This document shows, piece by piece, positions 38,278 through 49,578 of a stretch of DNA of 64,000 nt. The stretch is from Microbacterium salitolerans (GTDB lineage Bacteria; Actinomycetota; Actinomycetes; Actinomycetales; Microbacteriaceae). The DNA lies in assembly GCF_019720895.1 (NCBI RefSeq), contig NZ_JAHKSH010000001.1:558001-622000 (forward strand), written 5' to 3'. The notes under the pieces were generated by a model. The model had not been told where the DNA came from and did no database searches. It saw nothing but the letters and a program-made list of their open reading frames with translations. The position numbers were made by a program, and so were the translations under genes. The stretch's first letter is position 1, and each line of letters starts with the position of its first letter.

Positions 38278-38748
38278 ATGCCTCGTAAGGGTCCGGCCCC
38301 CAAGCGCCCCGTCGTCAACGACCCGGTCTACGGCGCCCCGATCGTCACGCAGCTCGTCAACAAGATCCTCGTCGACGGCAAGAAGTCGATCGCCGAGCGC
38401 ATCGTCTACGGCGCCCTCGCGGGTGTCGAGGCGAAGACGGGCGGCGACGCCGTCGCGACGCTCAAGAAGGGCCTCGACAACGTGCGCCCCACGCTCGAGG
38501 TCCGCAGCCGCCGCGTCGGCGGCTCGACGTACCAGGTTCCGGTCGAGGTCAAGCCTCACCGTGCCAACACGCTCGCTCTGCGCTGGCTCGTCAGCTACGC
38601 GAAGGGCCGTCGTGAGAAGACGATGACCGAGCGTCTCATGAACGAGATCCTCGACGCGTCGAACGGCCTCGGTGCCGCGGTCAAGCGCCGCGAGGACACG
38701 CACAAGATGGCCGAGTCGAACCGCGCCTTCGCGCACTACCGCTGGTAA
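38278..38748 (+). CDS. rpsG: 30S ribosomal protein S7
   Basis: This 156-residue protein is a complete S7, with [12 protein letters not shown] at the start, [12 protein letters not shown] in the conserved RNA-binding region and [17 protein letters not shown] at the end. It starts 5 nt after rpsL and uses a GAAGG stretch at the end of that gene. In E. coli S7 is the autogenous repressor of this operon; whether that holds here is unknown. Confidence 0.98.
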   Translation: MPRKGPAPKRPVVNDPVYGAPIVTQLVNKILVDGKKSIAERIVYGALAGVEAKTGGDAVATLKKGLDNVRPTLEVRSRRVGGSTYQVPVEVKPHRANTLALRWLVSYAKGRREKTMTERLMNEILDASNGLGAAVKRREDTHKMAESNRAFAHYRW

Positions 38749-38762
38749 GACACAGCGACTCT

Positions 38763-38803
38763 CGCCGGCCCCGGATCGCTCCGCGGGGCATCCGGGGCCG
38801 GCG
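38763..38803 (+). terminator. Intercistronic hairpin between rpsG and fusA
   Basis: A 14-bp perfect GC-rich stem (38763-38776 with 38790-38803, 13-nt loop) without a T-run. It may act as a partial terminator or RNA-stability element separating ribosomal-protein from elongation-factor expression. Confidence 0.55.
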
Positions 38804-38842
38804 TCCCTGCTTCATCCCTCTTCTCACGTAAGGAAACTCGAA

Positions 38843-40957
38843 GTGGCACAAGACGTGCTCACCGACCTCAAGAAGGTCCGCAACATCGGCATCATGGCCC
38901 ACATCGATGCCGGTAAGACCACCACGACCGAGCGCATCCTGTTCTACACGGGCGTCAACCACAAGATCGGTGAGACGCACGACGGTGGCGCGACGACGGA
39001 CTGGATGGAGCAGGAGCAGGAGCGTGGCATCACGATCACGTCCGCTGCTGTCACGTGCTTCTGGGATGGCTCCCAGATCAACATCATCGACACCCCCGGC
39101 CACGTCGACTTCACGGTCGAGGTCGAGCGCTCGCTTCGCGTGCTCGACGGTGCGGTCGCCGTCTTCGACGGCAAGGAGGGCGTCGAGCCCCAGTCCGAGA
39201 CGGTCTGGCGTCAGGCCGACAAGTACAACGTGCCGCGCATCTGCTTCGTCAACAAGATGGACAAGCTGGGCGCCGACTTCTACTTCACGGTCGACACGAT
39301 CATCAACCGCCTGAAGGCGAAGCCGCTCGTGATGCAGCTTCCGATCGGCGCCGAGAACGACTTCGTCGGCGTCGTCGACCTGCTGAGCATGAAGGCCTTC
39401 ACCTGGCCGGGCGACTCCAAGGGCGACGTCACGATGGGCGCCAAGTACGAGATCGAGGAGATCCCCGCCGACCTCCAGGAGCGCGCGCAGCAGTACCGCG
39501 AGCAGCTCGTCGAGGCCGTCGCCGAGAGCGACGAGGCCCTCCTCGAGAAGTACTTCGGTGGCGAGGAGCTGTCGATCGACGAGCTGAAGGCGGGCATCCG
39601 CAAGCTCACGATCGCGGGCGCCGCGTACCCCGTCTTCTGTGGTTCGGCCTTCAAGAACCGCGGCGTGCAGCCGATGCTCGACGCGGTCGTCGACTACCTC
39701 CCCGCTCCCATCGACGTGCCCGCCATCGAGGCGCACGACCCGAAGGACGAGTCGGTCGTCGTCGAGCGTCACGCCGACCGAGAGGAGCCGTTCTCGGCTC
39801 TGGCGTTCAAGGTCGTCACGCACCCCTTCTTCGGTCGCCTGACCTACATCCGCGTCTACTCCGGTCACCTCGACTCGGGCGCGCAGGTCATCAACTCGAC
39901 CAAGGGCAAGAAGGAGCGCATCGGGAAGATCTTCCAGATGCACGCCAACAAGGAGAACCCGGTCGACTCGGTCACCGCGGGCCACATCTACGCGGTCATC
40001 GGCCTCAAGGACACCACGACGGGCGACACGCTGTGCGACCCGACGCACCAGGTCGTCCTCGAGTCGATGACGTTCCCCGAGCCCGTCATCGAGGTCGCGA
40101 TCGAGCCGAAGACGAAGGCCGACCAGGAGAAGCTGGGTCTCGCGATCCAGAAGCTCGCTGAGGAGGACCCGACCTTCCGCGTTGAGAACAACGCCGAGAC
40201 CGGTCAGACCACGGTCAAGGGCATGGGCGAGCTCCACCTCGACATCCTCGTCGACCGCATGAAGCGCGAGTTCAAGGTCGAGGCGAACGTCGGCAAGCCC
40301 CAGGTGGCCTACCGCGAGACGATCCGCCGCGCCGTCGAGCGTCACGACTACACCCACAAGAAGCAGACGGGTGGATCCGGTCAGTTCGCGAAGATCCAGT
40401 TCAAGCTCGAGCCCATGGAGGTCGAGGACGACAAGATCTACGAGTTCTCCAACGCCGTCACGGGTGGCCGCGTTCCGCGCGAGTACATCCCCTCGGTCGA
40501 CGCGGGCTTCCAGGACGCGATGAACGTCGGCGTCCTCGCCGGCTACCCGATGGTGGGCGTCAAGGCGACGCTCGTCGACGGTGCGGCGCACGATGTCGAC
40601 TCGTCGGAGATGGCGTTCAAGATCGCCGCGTCGATGGGCTTCAAGGAGGCCGTCCAGAAGGCGAGCCCCGTGCTGCTCGAGCCGCTCATGGCGGTCGAGG
40701 TCCGTACTCCCGAGGAGTACATGGGCGACGTCATCGGCGACATCAACTCGCGCCGCGGACAGATCGACTCGATGGAAGACGGCCAGGGCGTCAAGGTCGT
40801 GAGCGCATTCGTGCCGCTGTCCTCGATGTTCGGCTACATCGGCGACCTGCGTTCGAAGACGTCGGGCCGTGCCGTGTACTCGATGGAGTTCAGCAGCTAC
40901 GCCGAGGTTCCCAAGGCGGTTGCCGACGAGATCATCCAGAAGGGCAAGGGCGAGTAA
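38843..40957 (+). CDS. fusA: Elongation factor G
   Basis: This 704-residue GTPase drives ribosomal translocation. The GTP-binding domain has G1 [12 protein letters not shown], switch region [19 protein letters not shown]3 DTPGHVD and G4 NKMD. Domains II-V are complete, with [19 protein letters not shown] in domain IV. The start is GTG at 38843, after AAGGA; the longer frame to 38672 overlaps rpsG and was rejected. Third gene of the str operon, followed by a strong hairpin. Confidence 0.98.
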   Translation: MAQDVLTDLKKVRNIGIMAHIDAGKTTTTERILFYTGVNHKIGETHDGGATTDWMEQEQERGITITSAAVTCFWDGSQINIIDTPGHVDFTVEVERSLRVLDGAVAVFDGKEGVEPQSETVWRQADKYNVPRICFVNKMDKLGADFYFTVDTIINRLKAKPLVMQLPIGAENDFVGVVDLLSMKAFTWPGDSKGDVTMGAKYEIEEIPADLQERAQQYREQLVEAVAESDEALLEKYFGGEELSIDELKAGIRKLTIAGAAYPVFCGSAFKNRGVQPMLDAVVDYLPAPIDVPAIEAHDPKDESVVVERHADREEPFSALAFKVVTHPFFGRLTYIRVYSGHLDSGAQVINSTKGKKERIGKIFQMHANKENPVDSVTAGHIYAVIGLKDTTTGDTLCDPTHQVVLESMTFPEPVIEVAIEPKTKADQEKLGLAIQKLAEEDPTFRVENNAETGQTTVKGMGELHLDILVDRMKREFKVEANVGKPQVAYRETIRRAVERHDYTHKKQTGGSGQFAKIQFKLEPMEVEDDKIYEFSNAVTGGRVPREYIPSVDAGFQDAMNVGVLAGYPMVGVKATLVDGAAHDVDSSEMAFKIAASMGFKEAVQKASPVLLEPLMAVEVRTPEEYMGDVIGDINSRRGQIDSMEDGQGVKVVSAFVPLSSMFGYIGDLRSKTSGRAVYSMEFSSYAEVPKAVADEIIQKGKGE

Positions 40958-40982
40958 CTCTCACCCTCCCCTGAAGGCTGCG

Positions 40983-41013
40983 GACGGGGGCCGACCGAGT
41001 GCCGGCCCCCGTC
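40983..41013 (+). terminator. Hairpin terminator between fusA and tuf
   Basis: An 11-bp perfect stem (40983-40993 with 41003-41013, 9-nt loop) about 25 nt after the fusA stop, without a T-run. It suggests tuf also has its own promoter. Confidence 0.65.
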
Positions 41014-41024
41014 CACACACGTAC

Positions 41025-41053
41025 AACTTCACACAGACTGTCTCTATTAGACT
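41025..41053 (+). promoter_or_regulatory. Possible tuf promoter
   Basis: AACTTC (41025-41030), 17 nt, TAGACT (41048-41053), in the AT-richer stretch between the fusA hairpin and tuf. The -35 box is weak. Confidence 0.3.
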
Positions 41054-41128
41054 GAAACAAACCCCGGAAGAGAGCCGGTCGCAATCCAGCGCCCGGTACT
41101 TCTCCCTGAGCGTCCTGAGGAGGACATA

Positions 41129-42322
<1,194 letters not shown>

Positions 42323-42342
42323 GACCTTCGGTCTCACTGAGG

Positions 42343-42382
42343 AGCGGGGCGGATCCTTCGGGATCCGCCCCGCTTCTTTTCG
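42343..42382 (+). terminator. Rho-independent terminator after tuf
   Basis: A 14-bp stem (42343-42356 with 42361-42374) with a TTCG tetraloop, followed by a T-rich TCTTTTCG tail. This is the most canonical terminator in the window. Confidence 0.9.
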
Positions 42383-42437
42383 TTGTCGTCACGCATTTCA
42401 CAGGGACGTGGCCATCTCGAGCGTCTAGCCTCCCCGT

Positions 42438-43169
42438 ATGACGTATGCCGACGACGACCGCAAGCCGCCGCGCAGTCGCCTGCGCGTGGGCCTCGCCACG
42501 CTGCTGTTCTTCATCTACCTGGCGTTCGTCATATGGGTGACCATGACGCCGAGCCTCGACGGGGTGGGCGTCGACTCCGTCGCAGACCGCGTCCTGCGTG
42601 TGCTGCACCGCGTGGGCGTGCCCGACGCGTTCGGCTACATGGAGCTGGAGTTCGTCGCGAACATCGGCATGTTCGTGCCCCTGGGGTTCCTCCTGGGCCT
42701 CGCGCTCCCCGGTTGGGGCTGGTGGCTCGCTCTGCTCCTCCTGCCCGCGTACTCGGGCGCAATCGAGTGGGTGCAGGGTGAGTACCTGGGCGGTCGCGTG
42801 AGCGACATGCGCGACATCGTGGCGAACTCGATCGGCGCGTGGATCGGCACGTTCGTCGCCGCGACGCTGCGCGGCATGGTGCATGCGCGAGACAGGAAGG
42901 TCCTGGATCGAGCCATGTGGCAGCGAGAGCGCGAGCGCCGCGCTGCTCGGCCGCCGCAGGAGCGGGTCGCCGCCCCGCCGCGCGCCCCCTATGTCGCCCC
43001 GGCGCGTGATCCGTATGCGTCCGCGCCGCGCGACGCCCAGGCCACGGCCGTGCTGGATCCGTATGAGCCCGCGCCACGCGGTGCGAACGACACCGCCGTA
43101 CTGGATCCGCAGGGATGGTCGGATCGCACGCCGACCGCCGAGACGCCTACGCAGCGCCTCCCGTACTGA
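42438..43169 (+). CDS. VanZ-family membrane protein with proline-rich tail
   Basis: This 243-residue protein has a VanZ-like domain (about residues 15-145) with four hydrophobic helices and the pattern EFVANIGMFVPLGFLLGLA and SGAIEWVQG, then RVSDMRDIVANSIGAWIG. A cytoplasmic C-terminal tail of about 90 residues is rich in Pro, Arg and Ala, with repeated TAVLDP segments. VanZ-like proteins have been linked to lipoglycopeptide tolerance in other bacteria; the role here is unknown. TAGCCT lies 6 nt before the ATG (leaderless). Confidence 0.75.
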   Translation: MTYADDDRKPPRSRLRVGLATLLFFIYLAFVIWVTMTPSLDGVGVDSVADRVLRVLHRVGVPDAFGYMELEFVANIGMFVPLGFLLGLALPGWGWWLALLLLPAYSGAIEWVQGEYLGGRVSDMRDIVANSIGAWIGTFVAATLRGMVHARDRKVLDRAMWQRERERRAARPPQERVAAPPRAPYVAPARDPYASAPRDAQATAVLDPYEPAPRGANDTAVLDPQGWSDRTPTAETPTQRLPY

Positions 43170-43178
43170 CGGCGCGCC

Positions 43179-43227
43179 GCGTACGCAGGAAGGCCCGGAC
43201 GCGATGTCCGGGCCTTCCTGCGTACGC
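43179..43227. terminator. Bidirectional terminator between convergent genes
   Basis: A 22-bp perfect stem (43179-43200 with 43206-43227) with a 5-nt loop between the VanZ gene and the DUF4012 gene, which converge here; it ends 5 nt before the DUF4012 stop. Confidence 0.85.
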
Positions 43228-43232
43228 CGGGG

Positions 43233-45200
43233 TCAGCAGCCTTCGACGGCGCCCGTCGTCGTGTTGACCATGGGGGTCGCCTGCAGGGCGGCCGGGCCGA
43301 ACTCGCCGTCGCCGGAGAAGGTCGCCGTGACCGTGGCGAGCTCGCTCGGGGCGAGATATGTCTCGAAGTACGCCACGGGCCGGTCGAGGTCGACCACGTC
43401 GTCGCGCTTGAGTTCGACGGCGCGGCCTTCGACCTGGACGCTCTCGATGGTCGTTCCGGGAGGGCCGTACACGTACACAGCGGTACGGAACTGCGACGAG
43501 CCCCAGGTGCCGCTCTTGACGTAGTCGGGCAGCGCGTCGGCCGCACCCTGATCGATGTCGAGGTGCAGCGTCGTGTCGACCTGGAAGTCGCTGCCGCTCT
43601 CGCGGCAGGTCTGCGCGACGTCGATGTTCGACTTCATGTAGTAGTCGATCTTCGACGCGGACTCGTCGCGGAAGTAGACGCCGACCGTGCTCTCGTCCTC
43701 GTTCGAGGCGGGAAGGATGCCCGAGACGCGCTCGTCGGCGATGTGCTGCTGGACCTCGTCGTCGTCGCTGTGGAAGAGCACGGATCCCTGGTCGATGCCG
43801 CGGGTCACGGCGTTCATCATCGTCAGCATGTCGAAGTCGGCGGCTGCGATCTTCTGGAAGACCTGGTCGGCCACGCTCGCGAAGAACGCGTCGACGACCT
43901 CGGGCTCCTCGTACGCGTTCCACTTCGTGTACACGTCGCTCAGCAGCATCTGCACGGCGTTGTCGCTCGTCATCGTCTCGCCCGTGGCGAGCTGGATGGG
44001 TCCGGTCGCCTCGAGGATGTAGCTGAGGGCGATCGGGTCGATGGCGACGACCCCGTCGATGTCCTGGTCGCCGACGTCGCGGTTCCAGAAGCTCGTCGTG
44101 AGCTCGGCCATCGTCGGGAAGTCGGGGCGGCTCGCGGTCGTGTTGATGTGCGTGACGAGATACTCGCTGTAGAGGTCGAGCGCGCTCTGCGGGACGTCGA
44201 CGTCGACGGGCACGCCCTCCTGGTAGCTTGCGCTCGACGCCTGCGCCGTGATCTCGAACGTGCCGCTGTCGACGTTGATGAGCGTCTGCGACGCGGCGGA
44301 TCCGCCGAGGCCGACGGACTCGGCGTTGTTCATGAACACGAGCAGGTAGTTGCGCGCCTCGTCGGCGCCCAGCAGGCTCGGCGCGACGCCGATGGCGGGG
44401 CCCGCGGTCTGCATGACGCCGTTGACCTGGTCGACGCCCGCGCGCACCGGACCGACGAGGGAGTCGGATTCGGCGACGCGCTCGATGTCGGCGGCCAGCG
44501 AGGTGATGTCGGGCTCGACGTCGGTGAGGATCGGCAGCAGACGCTGCAGGATGGGCTCTTCGCTGTCGGAGTCCATCTCGGTGAGAGCCGGGACGGCGAG
44601 GTCGTTGACGGCGACGTCGAGCGAGCGCGCGGCGAGCCGCACGCCCTCGAGGTTGTCGCCCGCCCACGGCACGAACTCGGCGAGACGCCACACGGGATCC
44701 CACCGGACGCTCGCCGCGGATCCGGCGTAGTCGCCGAGCACGGGGAGCGACGCCTGCATGCTGTCGGGATCCTGCTGCACGTGCGCGATGACCCGCTGGG
44801 CGGCCTCGAGGTCGCCCTTCACGATCAGGGCGCGCACGCCGAGCCAGATGGTGCACACGACGAGCACGATCAGGGCGATGACGATCGTGCGCTTCGTGTG
44901 CTTCGCGGTCCAGCGACGCCCCGTGCCGTCGGTGGGCTCGTCGGGGTCTGCGGACGCCGTGCCGGGTTCGGGGGCCACCGCCGGGGTCCCCAGTGCGGGC
45001 GTCGGCGCGTCTGCGGGCGCATCAGCCGCGCTCTGCGCCGGCAGGATCGTCGTCTCGGCGCCCTGCACGGGCAGCGCGGTCGTCGCGGCGTCTGCCGCCG
45101 GATCGTCGTCGCTCGCGGCCTCGGCCGCATCGAGACGCTCGCGCATGTCGCGGAGCTGCTTGCGGGTCAGGCCCGCGAAGGGATCGTTCTGATCTGTCAC
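43233..45200 (-). CDS. DUF4012 membrane-anchored protein of the polysaccharide locus
   Basis: This 655-residue protein has an acidic/alanine-rich cytoplasmic start (about residues 1-95), one membrane helix (TIVIALIVLVVCTIWLGV) and a large extracytoplasmic part with the DUF4012 features YLLVFMNNAESVGLGG and GVVAIDPIALSYILEATGPI. The latter resembles the LytR-CpsA-Psr-like core region of the family. DUF4012 proteins often lie in surface-polysaccharide loci; their activity is not established. The start is GTG at 45200, overlapping the stop of the upstream glycosidase (GTGA). It is probably involved in export or attachment of the glycan made by the neighbouring genes. Confidence 0.78.
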   Translation of the reverse strand: MTDQNDPFAGLTRKQLRDMRERLDAAEAASDDDPAADAATTALPVQGAETTILPAQSAADAPADAPTPALGTPAVAPEPGTASADPDEPTDGTGRRWTAKHTKRTIVIALIVLVVCTIWLGVRALIVKGDLEAAQRVIAHVQQDPDSMQASLPVLGDYAGSAASVRWDPVWRLAEFVPWAGDNLEGVRLAARSLDVAVNDLAVPALTEMDSDSEEPILQRLLPILTDVEPDITSLAADIERVAESDSLVGPVRAGVDQVNGVMQTAGPAIGVAPSLLGADEARNYLLVFMNNAESVGLGGSAASQTLINVDSGTFEITAQASSASYQEGVPVDVDVPQSALDLYSEYLVTHINTTASRPDFPTMAELTTSFWNRDVGDQDIDGVVAIDPIALSYILEATGPIQLATGETMTSDNAVQMLLSDVYTKWNAYEEPEVVDAFFASVADQVFQKIAAADFDMLTMMNAVTRGIDQGSVLFHSDDDEVQQHIADERVSGILPASNEDESTVGVYFRDESASKIDYYMKSNIDVAQTCRESGSDFQVDTTLHLDIDQGAADALPDYVKSGTWGSSQFRTAVYVYGPPGTTIESVQVEGRAVELKRDDVVDLDRPVAYFETYLAPSELATVTATFSGDGEFGPAALQATPMVNTTTGAVEGC

Positions 45201-47308
45201 TTCTTGTCCTCGATGAACACGGGGGAGCTGCCCACCGTGATCTTCACCTTGCCGTTGTTCGGCTTCATGGTCTGGGTGGATCCCCACATGGTCGTGACCT
45301 CGACGGGCCCGGACACCTCGAAGGTCGCCTCGCGGTCGCCCTCGATCGACCAGGCGGTGCGCACGGAGTCGCCGTCCTTGCCGAACTGGTACGCGTACAC
45401 GCCGTCGCCGGCCTTGACCGCCTGCGGGTCGTCGCGGCCGCCGAGCTCGTTGACGAGCAGCGCCTGCACGAATGCGGCGGGCTTGGGCGGCTGAGCGGCG
45501 ACTCCCGACTGCTTCTGCTCGAACATGCCGAAGTTGCCCTCGTGCGCGTTGGGGTCGGTGCTGTCGTCGATGAGGTCGTACCAGAAGAACTTCGAGGCGC
45601 CCTGCCCGAGGGCCGTCAGCTCGGCGCGCGCCAGGCGCTCGCCCTGGTCGGCGTACGAGACGTCCTGCCCCATCTCGGCGCCCGTCGTCCAGCCGAACTC
45701 GGTGATCCAGATCGGGATCTCGCCGCCCGCGGCGTTCATGTTCTCGCGGGCGTCGCCGAGCACGCTGCCGAGGCTCTCGGGGGTGTCGTAGATGTACTTG
45801 TTGTACGGGTGGAAGCTCGCGACGTCGGAGTTGTTGAGCGCCCCCGTGCCCCACAGACCGGCGAGCCACTCGCCGTCGTAGTTGGCGGTGCCGCCGACGA
45901 CGATGGGGATCTCGGGGTCGACCTCGGCGACGTGCCGGTCGGTCGACTCGATGAGCGGCTGGTAGCACTCGGGCGCGGATCCGCAGCCGCCGGGAGCGAA
46001 GCGCTCGTGGTTGAACTCGTTGAACACCTGCACGCCGACGACGTCGAACGTGCTGGCGATCGCGGCGGCGTAGCGGCCGAACGCTTCGACGGCCTCGGGC
46101 GAGGCGGGGCGCGCGCCGCCGTCGTAGAGCGGGTTCGTGTAGTTGACGATGCCGAGCAGGCCGATGCCGTGCGACGAGAACTTGCCGAACTCCTCGGTGT
46201 AGTGCGACGAGAAGCTGTACTGGCCCGGCGTCGTCTCGTTCTGATCCCAGAGGACGTCGTTGCGCGCCATGCTGAAACCGACGGCGCGGATGGGGTCTGC
46301 CGCGTCGACGTACCAGGACTGATCGGCGTGCGTCGCGACGCCGAGGCGCTTGTCGGGCGTGATGTTCGCGCCGTCGTAGTCGACGACGCCGAAGGGCGCG
46401 GTGACCTGGCCGCCCTGCGCGTCGGTGACGGAGAAGGTGTAGTAGCCCTGCGAGACGCCCTCGAGCGGGATGTTCGCGTACCCGCCCTCGACGGCCTTCG
46501 AGCCCTCGGCGACGACGTCGCCGCCCGTCGTCGTGACGGCCCACTTCGCGTCGCCGTCGGCCAGCGAGACGCCCATGGAGGCGCCGCGCTCGCGGAGGAT
46601 GAGCGAGTCGTTGAGGATGCCCCACTCGGAGGAGACGCCCTCGAAGGATCCGTTCGGCACGACGCTGTCGCCGCCGGCTGCGGGCACGAGCGCGATGTCG
46701 TCGATGCCGAGCCCGGAGACGGATCCCGTCACGCGGATCTCGACGGGGACGGCGCTGGCGCCCTGCGGAGCCGTGAACTCGCCCGTGACCTCGCTCCAGT
46801 CGCCGTTGATCTCGCCCAGGGGGATCTTCTTCTCGCCGACGAGGAACGTGGCCTCGACCGGCTGCGGCTTGCGCGTGCCCTGACGGACCTGGGCGGTGAA
46901 CTCGTACTTCTCGCCGGCCTGCACCGAGACCTCGGTGCGGAGCGCCGCGGTCGGCTCCGCGACCTTCGGGGCGTCGATGTAGGCGGACATCCGGCCCGCC
47001 GCCGCCTGCCCGATCTGCGGCATGATGTCGGCGATCTGCTTCTGGTCGGCGCCCTGCCAGCCGTCGATCGCCGCGTGCAGCGGCGTCGACACCGGCAGCG
47101 ACGCCACCTGCGGCGTCGGGGTGGGCGTCGGCGTCGGGGTGGGCGTGGGGGTCGGCGTCGCGGTCGGTGTGGGAGTCGGCGTCGGGGCCGCCTCCTCGGT
47201 CTGCCCACCGGTGGCGGCCGCCCACGCGATGCCCCCGCCGACGAGCGCGACGACGGCGGCGCCGGCGACGACGAGGAGGATGTTCCTGTTGCGCGGTGTC
47301 AGAGCCAA
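45197..47308 (-). CDS. Membrane-anchored clan-A glycoside hydrolase (GH39/GH5-like)
   Basis: This 703-residue protein has an N-terminal membrane helix (about residues 9-31), a Thr-Pro repeat linker (about 43-68), a beta-sandwich carbohydrate-binding-like region (about 80-300) and a TIM-barrel glycosidase domain. The likely acid/base is the Glu in VFNEFNHERF and the nucleophile the Glu in WITEFGWTT, the spacing of clan GH-A enzymes. The last 100 residues form another beta domain. The start is TTG at 47308. The enzyme would sit outside the membrane and trim or remodel the polysaccharide made by this locus. The exact family is uncertain. Confidence 0.75.
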   Translation of the reverse strand: MALTPRNRNILLVVAGAAVVALVGGGIAWAAATGGQTEEAAPTPTPTPTATPTPTPTPTPTPTPTPQVASLPVSTPLHAAIDGWQGADQKQIADIMPQIGQAAAGRMSAYIDAPKVAEPTAALRTEVSVQAGEKYEFTAQVRQGTRKPQPVEATFLVGEKKIPLGEINGDWSEVTGEFTAPQGASAVPVEIRVTGSVSGLGIDDIALVPAAGGDSVVPNGSFEGVSSEWGILNDSLILRERGASMGVSLADGDAKWAVTTTGGDVVAEGSKAVEGGYANIPLEGVSQGYYTFSVTDAQGGQVTAPFGVVDYDGANITPDKRLGVATHADQSWYVDAADPIRAVGFSMARNDVLWDQNETTPGQYSFSSHYTEEFGKFSSHGIGLLGIVNYTNPLYDGGARPASPEAVEAFGRYAAAIASTFDVVGVQVFNEFNHERFAPGGCGSAPECYQPLIESTDRHVAEVDPEIPIVVGGTANYDGEWLAGLWGTGALNNSDVASFHPYNKYIYDTPESLGSVLGDARENMNAAGGEIPIWITEFGWTTGAEMGQDVSYADQGERLARAELTALGQGASKFFWYDLIDDSTDPNAHEGNFGMFEQKQSGVAAQPPKPAAFVQALLVNELGGRDDPQAVKAGDGVYAYQFGKDGDSVRTAWSIEGDREATFEVSGPVEVTTMWGSTQTMKPNNGKVKITVGSSPVFIEDKK
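47108..47192 (-). repeat. Thr-Pro minisatellite inside the glycosidase gene
   Basis: Short imperfect units of GGCGTCGGGGTG type (plus-strand reading) encode a run of about a dozen Thr-Pro dipeptides. Such tracts can change length by slippage. Confidence 0.7.
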
Positions 47309-47411
47309 GATCCGGCGTCCCTTCGGAAGGCATGCGAACGGGGTTCATCATCGCATGGAGGTCTGACATTCGAAGGCATCGCGGACCGCACGCCGGTCAT
47401 AGGATGAAGCG

Positions 47412-48368
47412 ATGCCGACCTCCGCCCCGACCATCGACGCCATCGTGCCGGTGTACGGCGGGTGGGAGCACGTGGAACCGTGCCTCGCGGCGCTCGCCTC
47501 GCAGACGCATCCGGTGCGCGTCATCGTGGTCGACGACTGCGGGCCCGACGACACGGCCGACCGCGTCGCGCGTGCCTTCCCCGAGCTCACGCTCCTGCGC
47601 AACGAGGCGAACCGCGGCTTCGCCGCGACCTGCAATCGCGGCATCGCGCACGGCGACGGCGACATCGTCGTGCTCGTCAACAGCGACGTCATCGCCGAGC
47701 CGACGCTCATGGCCGACATCGCGACCGCGTTCGACGAGGCGTCGGACGAGGTGGCGAGCGTCTGTCCCCTCCTGATGCAGACCGACGGTTCCGTCGACTC
47801 GCTGGGCATCACCGCGGATCCCACCTGCGCCGGCTTCGTGCGATTCCACGGCGCCTCTCTCGAGCAGGCGCACCCGACGGATCCGCCCGTGCTCGGGCCC
47901 TACGGCGCCGTCGCCGCGTACCGTCGTCGCGCGCTCGACGAGGTCGGCGTGCTCGATGAGGGCATCTTCATGTACGGCGAGGAGCTCGACCTCGCGCTGC
48001 GTCTGCGCGCGGGCGGCTACGACACCGTCGCGCTCGACCGGCCGGGCGGCGTGCACATCGGCGGGGCATCGGCGGGCGAGGGTTCGCCGCGGCAGACCCG
48101 CCTGGCGGGCTTCGGCCGCGGGTACCTGCTGCGCGCGTGGGGCGTCCTGCGCACGCGCCGCGCCCTCGGTGCGATCGCGATCGAAGCCCTCGTGTGCGTC
48201 CGTCGCCTCGTGCTGCGGCGCGATCCCTCGGCGCTGCTCGGGCGCATCGCCGGATGGCGGGCGGCCCGGGGGGTCGTGCGCCCGCAGATCCCGGTCGCGG
48301 GCGTCGACCGATCGATCGGATTTCGCCGGGGGATCCGCATGCGGTCGCCGGGGTTCTGGACGCGCTGA
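47412..48368 (+). CDS. Family 2 glycosyltransferase
   Basis: This 318-residue GT-A enzyme has the family 2 pattern: AIVPVYGGWEHVEPCLAALASQ at the start, VIVVDDCGPDD, LLRNEANRGFAATCNRGI and the metal-binding LVNSDV (DxD-like), with MYGEELDLALRLR as the acceptor-side acidic motif. The C-terminal 60 residues are basic. TAGGAT lies 6 nt before the ATG (leaderless), and the gene leads an operon with a flippase and another glycosyltransferase. The sugar donor is unknown; rhamnosyltransferases of the WbbL type share this layout. Confidence 0.85.
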   Translation: MPTSAPTIDAIVPVYGGWEHVEPCLAALASQTHPVRVIVVDDCGPDDTADRVARAFPELTLLRNEANRGFAATCNRGIAHGDGDIVVLVNSDVIAEPTLMADIATAFDEASDEVASVCPLLMQTDGSVDSLGITADPTCAGFVRFHGASLEQAHPTDPPVLGPYGAVAAYRRRALDEVGVLDEGIFMYGEELDLALRLRAGGYDTVALDRPGGVHIGGASAGEGSPRQTRLAGFGRGYLLRAWGVLRTRRALGAIAIEALVCVRRLVLRRDPSALLGRIAGWRAARGVVRPQIPVAGVDRSIGFRRGIRMRSPGFWTR

Positions 48369-48369
48369 C

Positions 48370-49578
48370 ATGTCCCTCACGCGGCGCCTGCTGAGCTTCT
48401 CGACGATCCCCGCCTTCTCGGCGCTGATCCCCTTCGTCATCCTGCCTGTGCTCGCGCGCGCGGCCGGTGCCGACGCATGGGTCGCGATCGCCGTCGGGCA
48501 GTCGGTCGGCGGGTTCCTCGCCCTCGCAGTCGGGCTCGGTCTCAACGTGTCGGGGCCGACGCTCGTGGCCCTCGCCGCGGCCGACGAGCGGGCCGAGCTG
48601 TTCGCCCGCGGAACGCGCGCCCGTCTCGCGCTCACCCTGCCGGCGCTCGTGATCGGATCCGTCGTGGCGGGTGCGCTCGCGCCGCCGGCGCACGCGCTGT
48701 CGGCCGCGCTCATGGCGGTCGCGATCACGCTCGGCGGCCTCACCGCGAGCTGGTACCTCATCGGGCTCGGCACGCCCCTGCCGCTCATCGGCTTTGAGCT
48801 CGTTCCCCGCGCCGTCGCGACCGCGATCGGCGCCGTGATCGTCGTCGTGGGCGGACCGGTGTGGGCGTACCCCGTGCTGCTCATCGCCGCGATCATCGGA
48901 GGGGTCGCGGCGTATGCGCTGCGGGTCGTGCGCCCGCGCGACCTCGTGACCGGGTGGGCGGCGTCGGGGCGGTTCGCCCGCCGCCAGCTGTCGGCCGCGG
49001 CGACAGAGACCGTCAGCGGCGCCTACACGGCGCTCGCGGTGTCGCTCGTGACGGCGGGGGCGTCGACGTCGCAGGCCGCGACCTACGTCTCGGGCGACAA
49101 GCTGTGGCGCATGGGCCAGACCGTCGTCGGGGCCCAGGGCAACGCCCTGCAGGGGTGGGTCGTCGAGGACGATCGCGCGCACTTCGCCGCGCGGGCCCGC
49201 CGCGCCCTCCTCCTGCACGCCGCGCTCGGGGCGGTCGGGTTCGCGTGCTTCGCGATCCTCGGCCCCTGGCTCACCGGGGTCGCGTTCGGAGCCGACGTCG
49301 CGATCGACCGGCCCACCGCGGTCCTGTTCGGCGTCGCCACCTTCTGCGTGTCGATGTCGACGGCGACCGGGCGCCACGTGCTGATCGCGTGGGGGCGGCC
49401 GAGGCTCGTGTTCGCGAGCGTCGTGGCGGGCGCGATCGTGGGGATCCCCACGACCCTCGCGCTCGCCGGCCTGCACGGAGCGGCCGGCGGCGCGACCGGT
49501 CTCGCCGCTGCCGAGGCGATCGTGCTGATCATGCAGGTCGGCATGATCCTCGTCGAGCGTCGGAAGGTGCGCCGGTGA
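48370..49578 (+). CDS. Polysaccharide flippase (Wzx/MATE-like)
   Basis: This 402-residue protein has 11-12 predicted membrane helices and the general layout of lipid-linked oligosaccharide flippases (ARLLSFSTIPAFSALIPFVILPVLAR-like start; helices paired with short basic loops). It starts 1 nt after the glycosyltransferase stop, and its own stop overlaps the next start. The role, moving undecaprenyl-linked glycan units across the membrane, is inferred from context. Confidence 0.75.
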   Translation: MSLTRRLLSFSTIPAFSALIPFVILPVLARAAGADAWVAIAVGQSVGGFLALAVGLGLNVSGPTLVALAAADERAELFARGTRARLALTLPALVIGSVVAGALAPPAHALSAALMAVAITLGGLTASWYLIGLGTPLPLIGFELVPRAVATAIGAVIVVVGGPVWAYPVLLIAAIIGGVAAYALRVVRPRDLVTGWAASGRFARRQLSAAATETVSGAYTALAVSLVTAGASTSQAATYVSGDKLWRMGQTVVGAQGNALQGWVVEDDRAHFAARARRALLLHAALGAVGFACFAILGPWLTGVAFGADVAIDRPTAVLFGVATFCVSMSTATGRHVLIAWGRPRLVFASVVAGAIVGIPTTLALAGLHGAAGGATGLAAAEAIVLIMQVGMILVERRKVRR

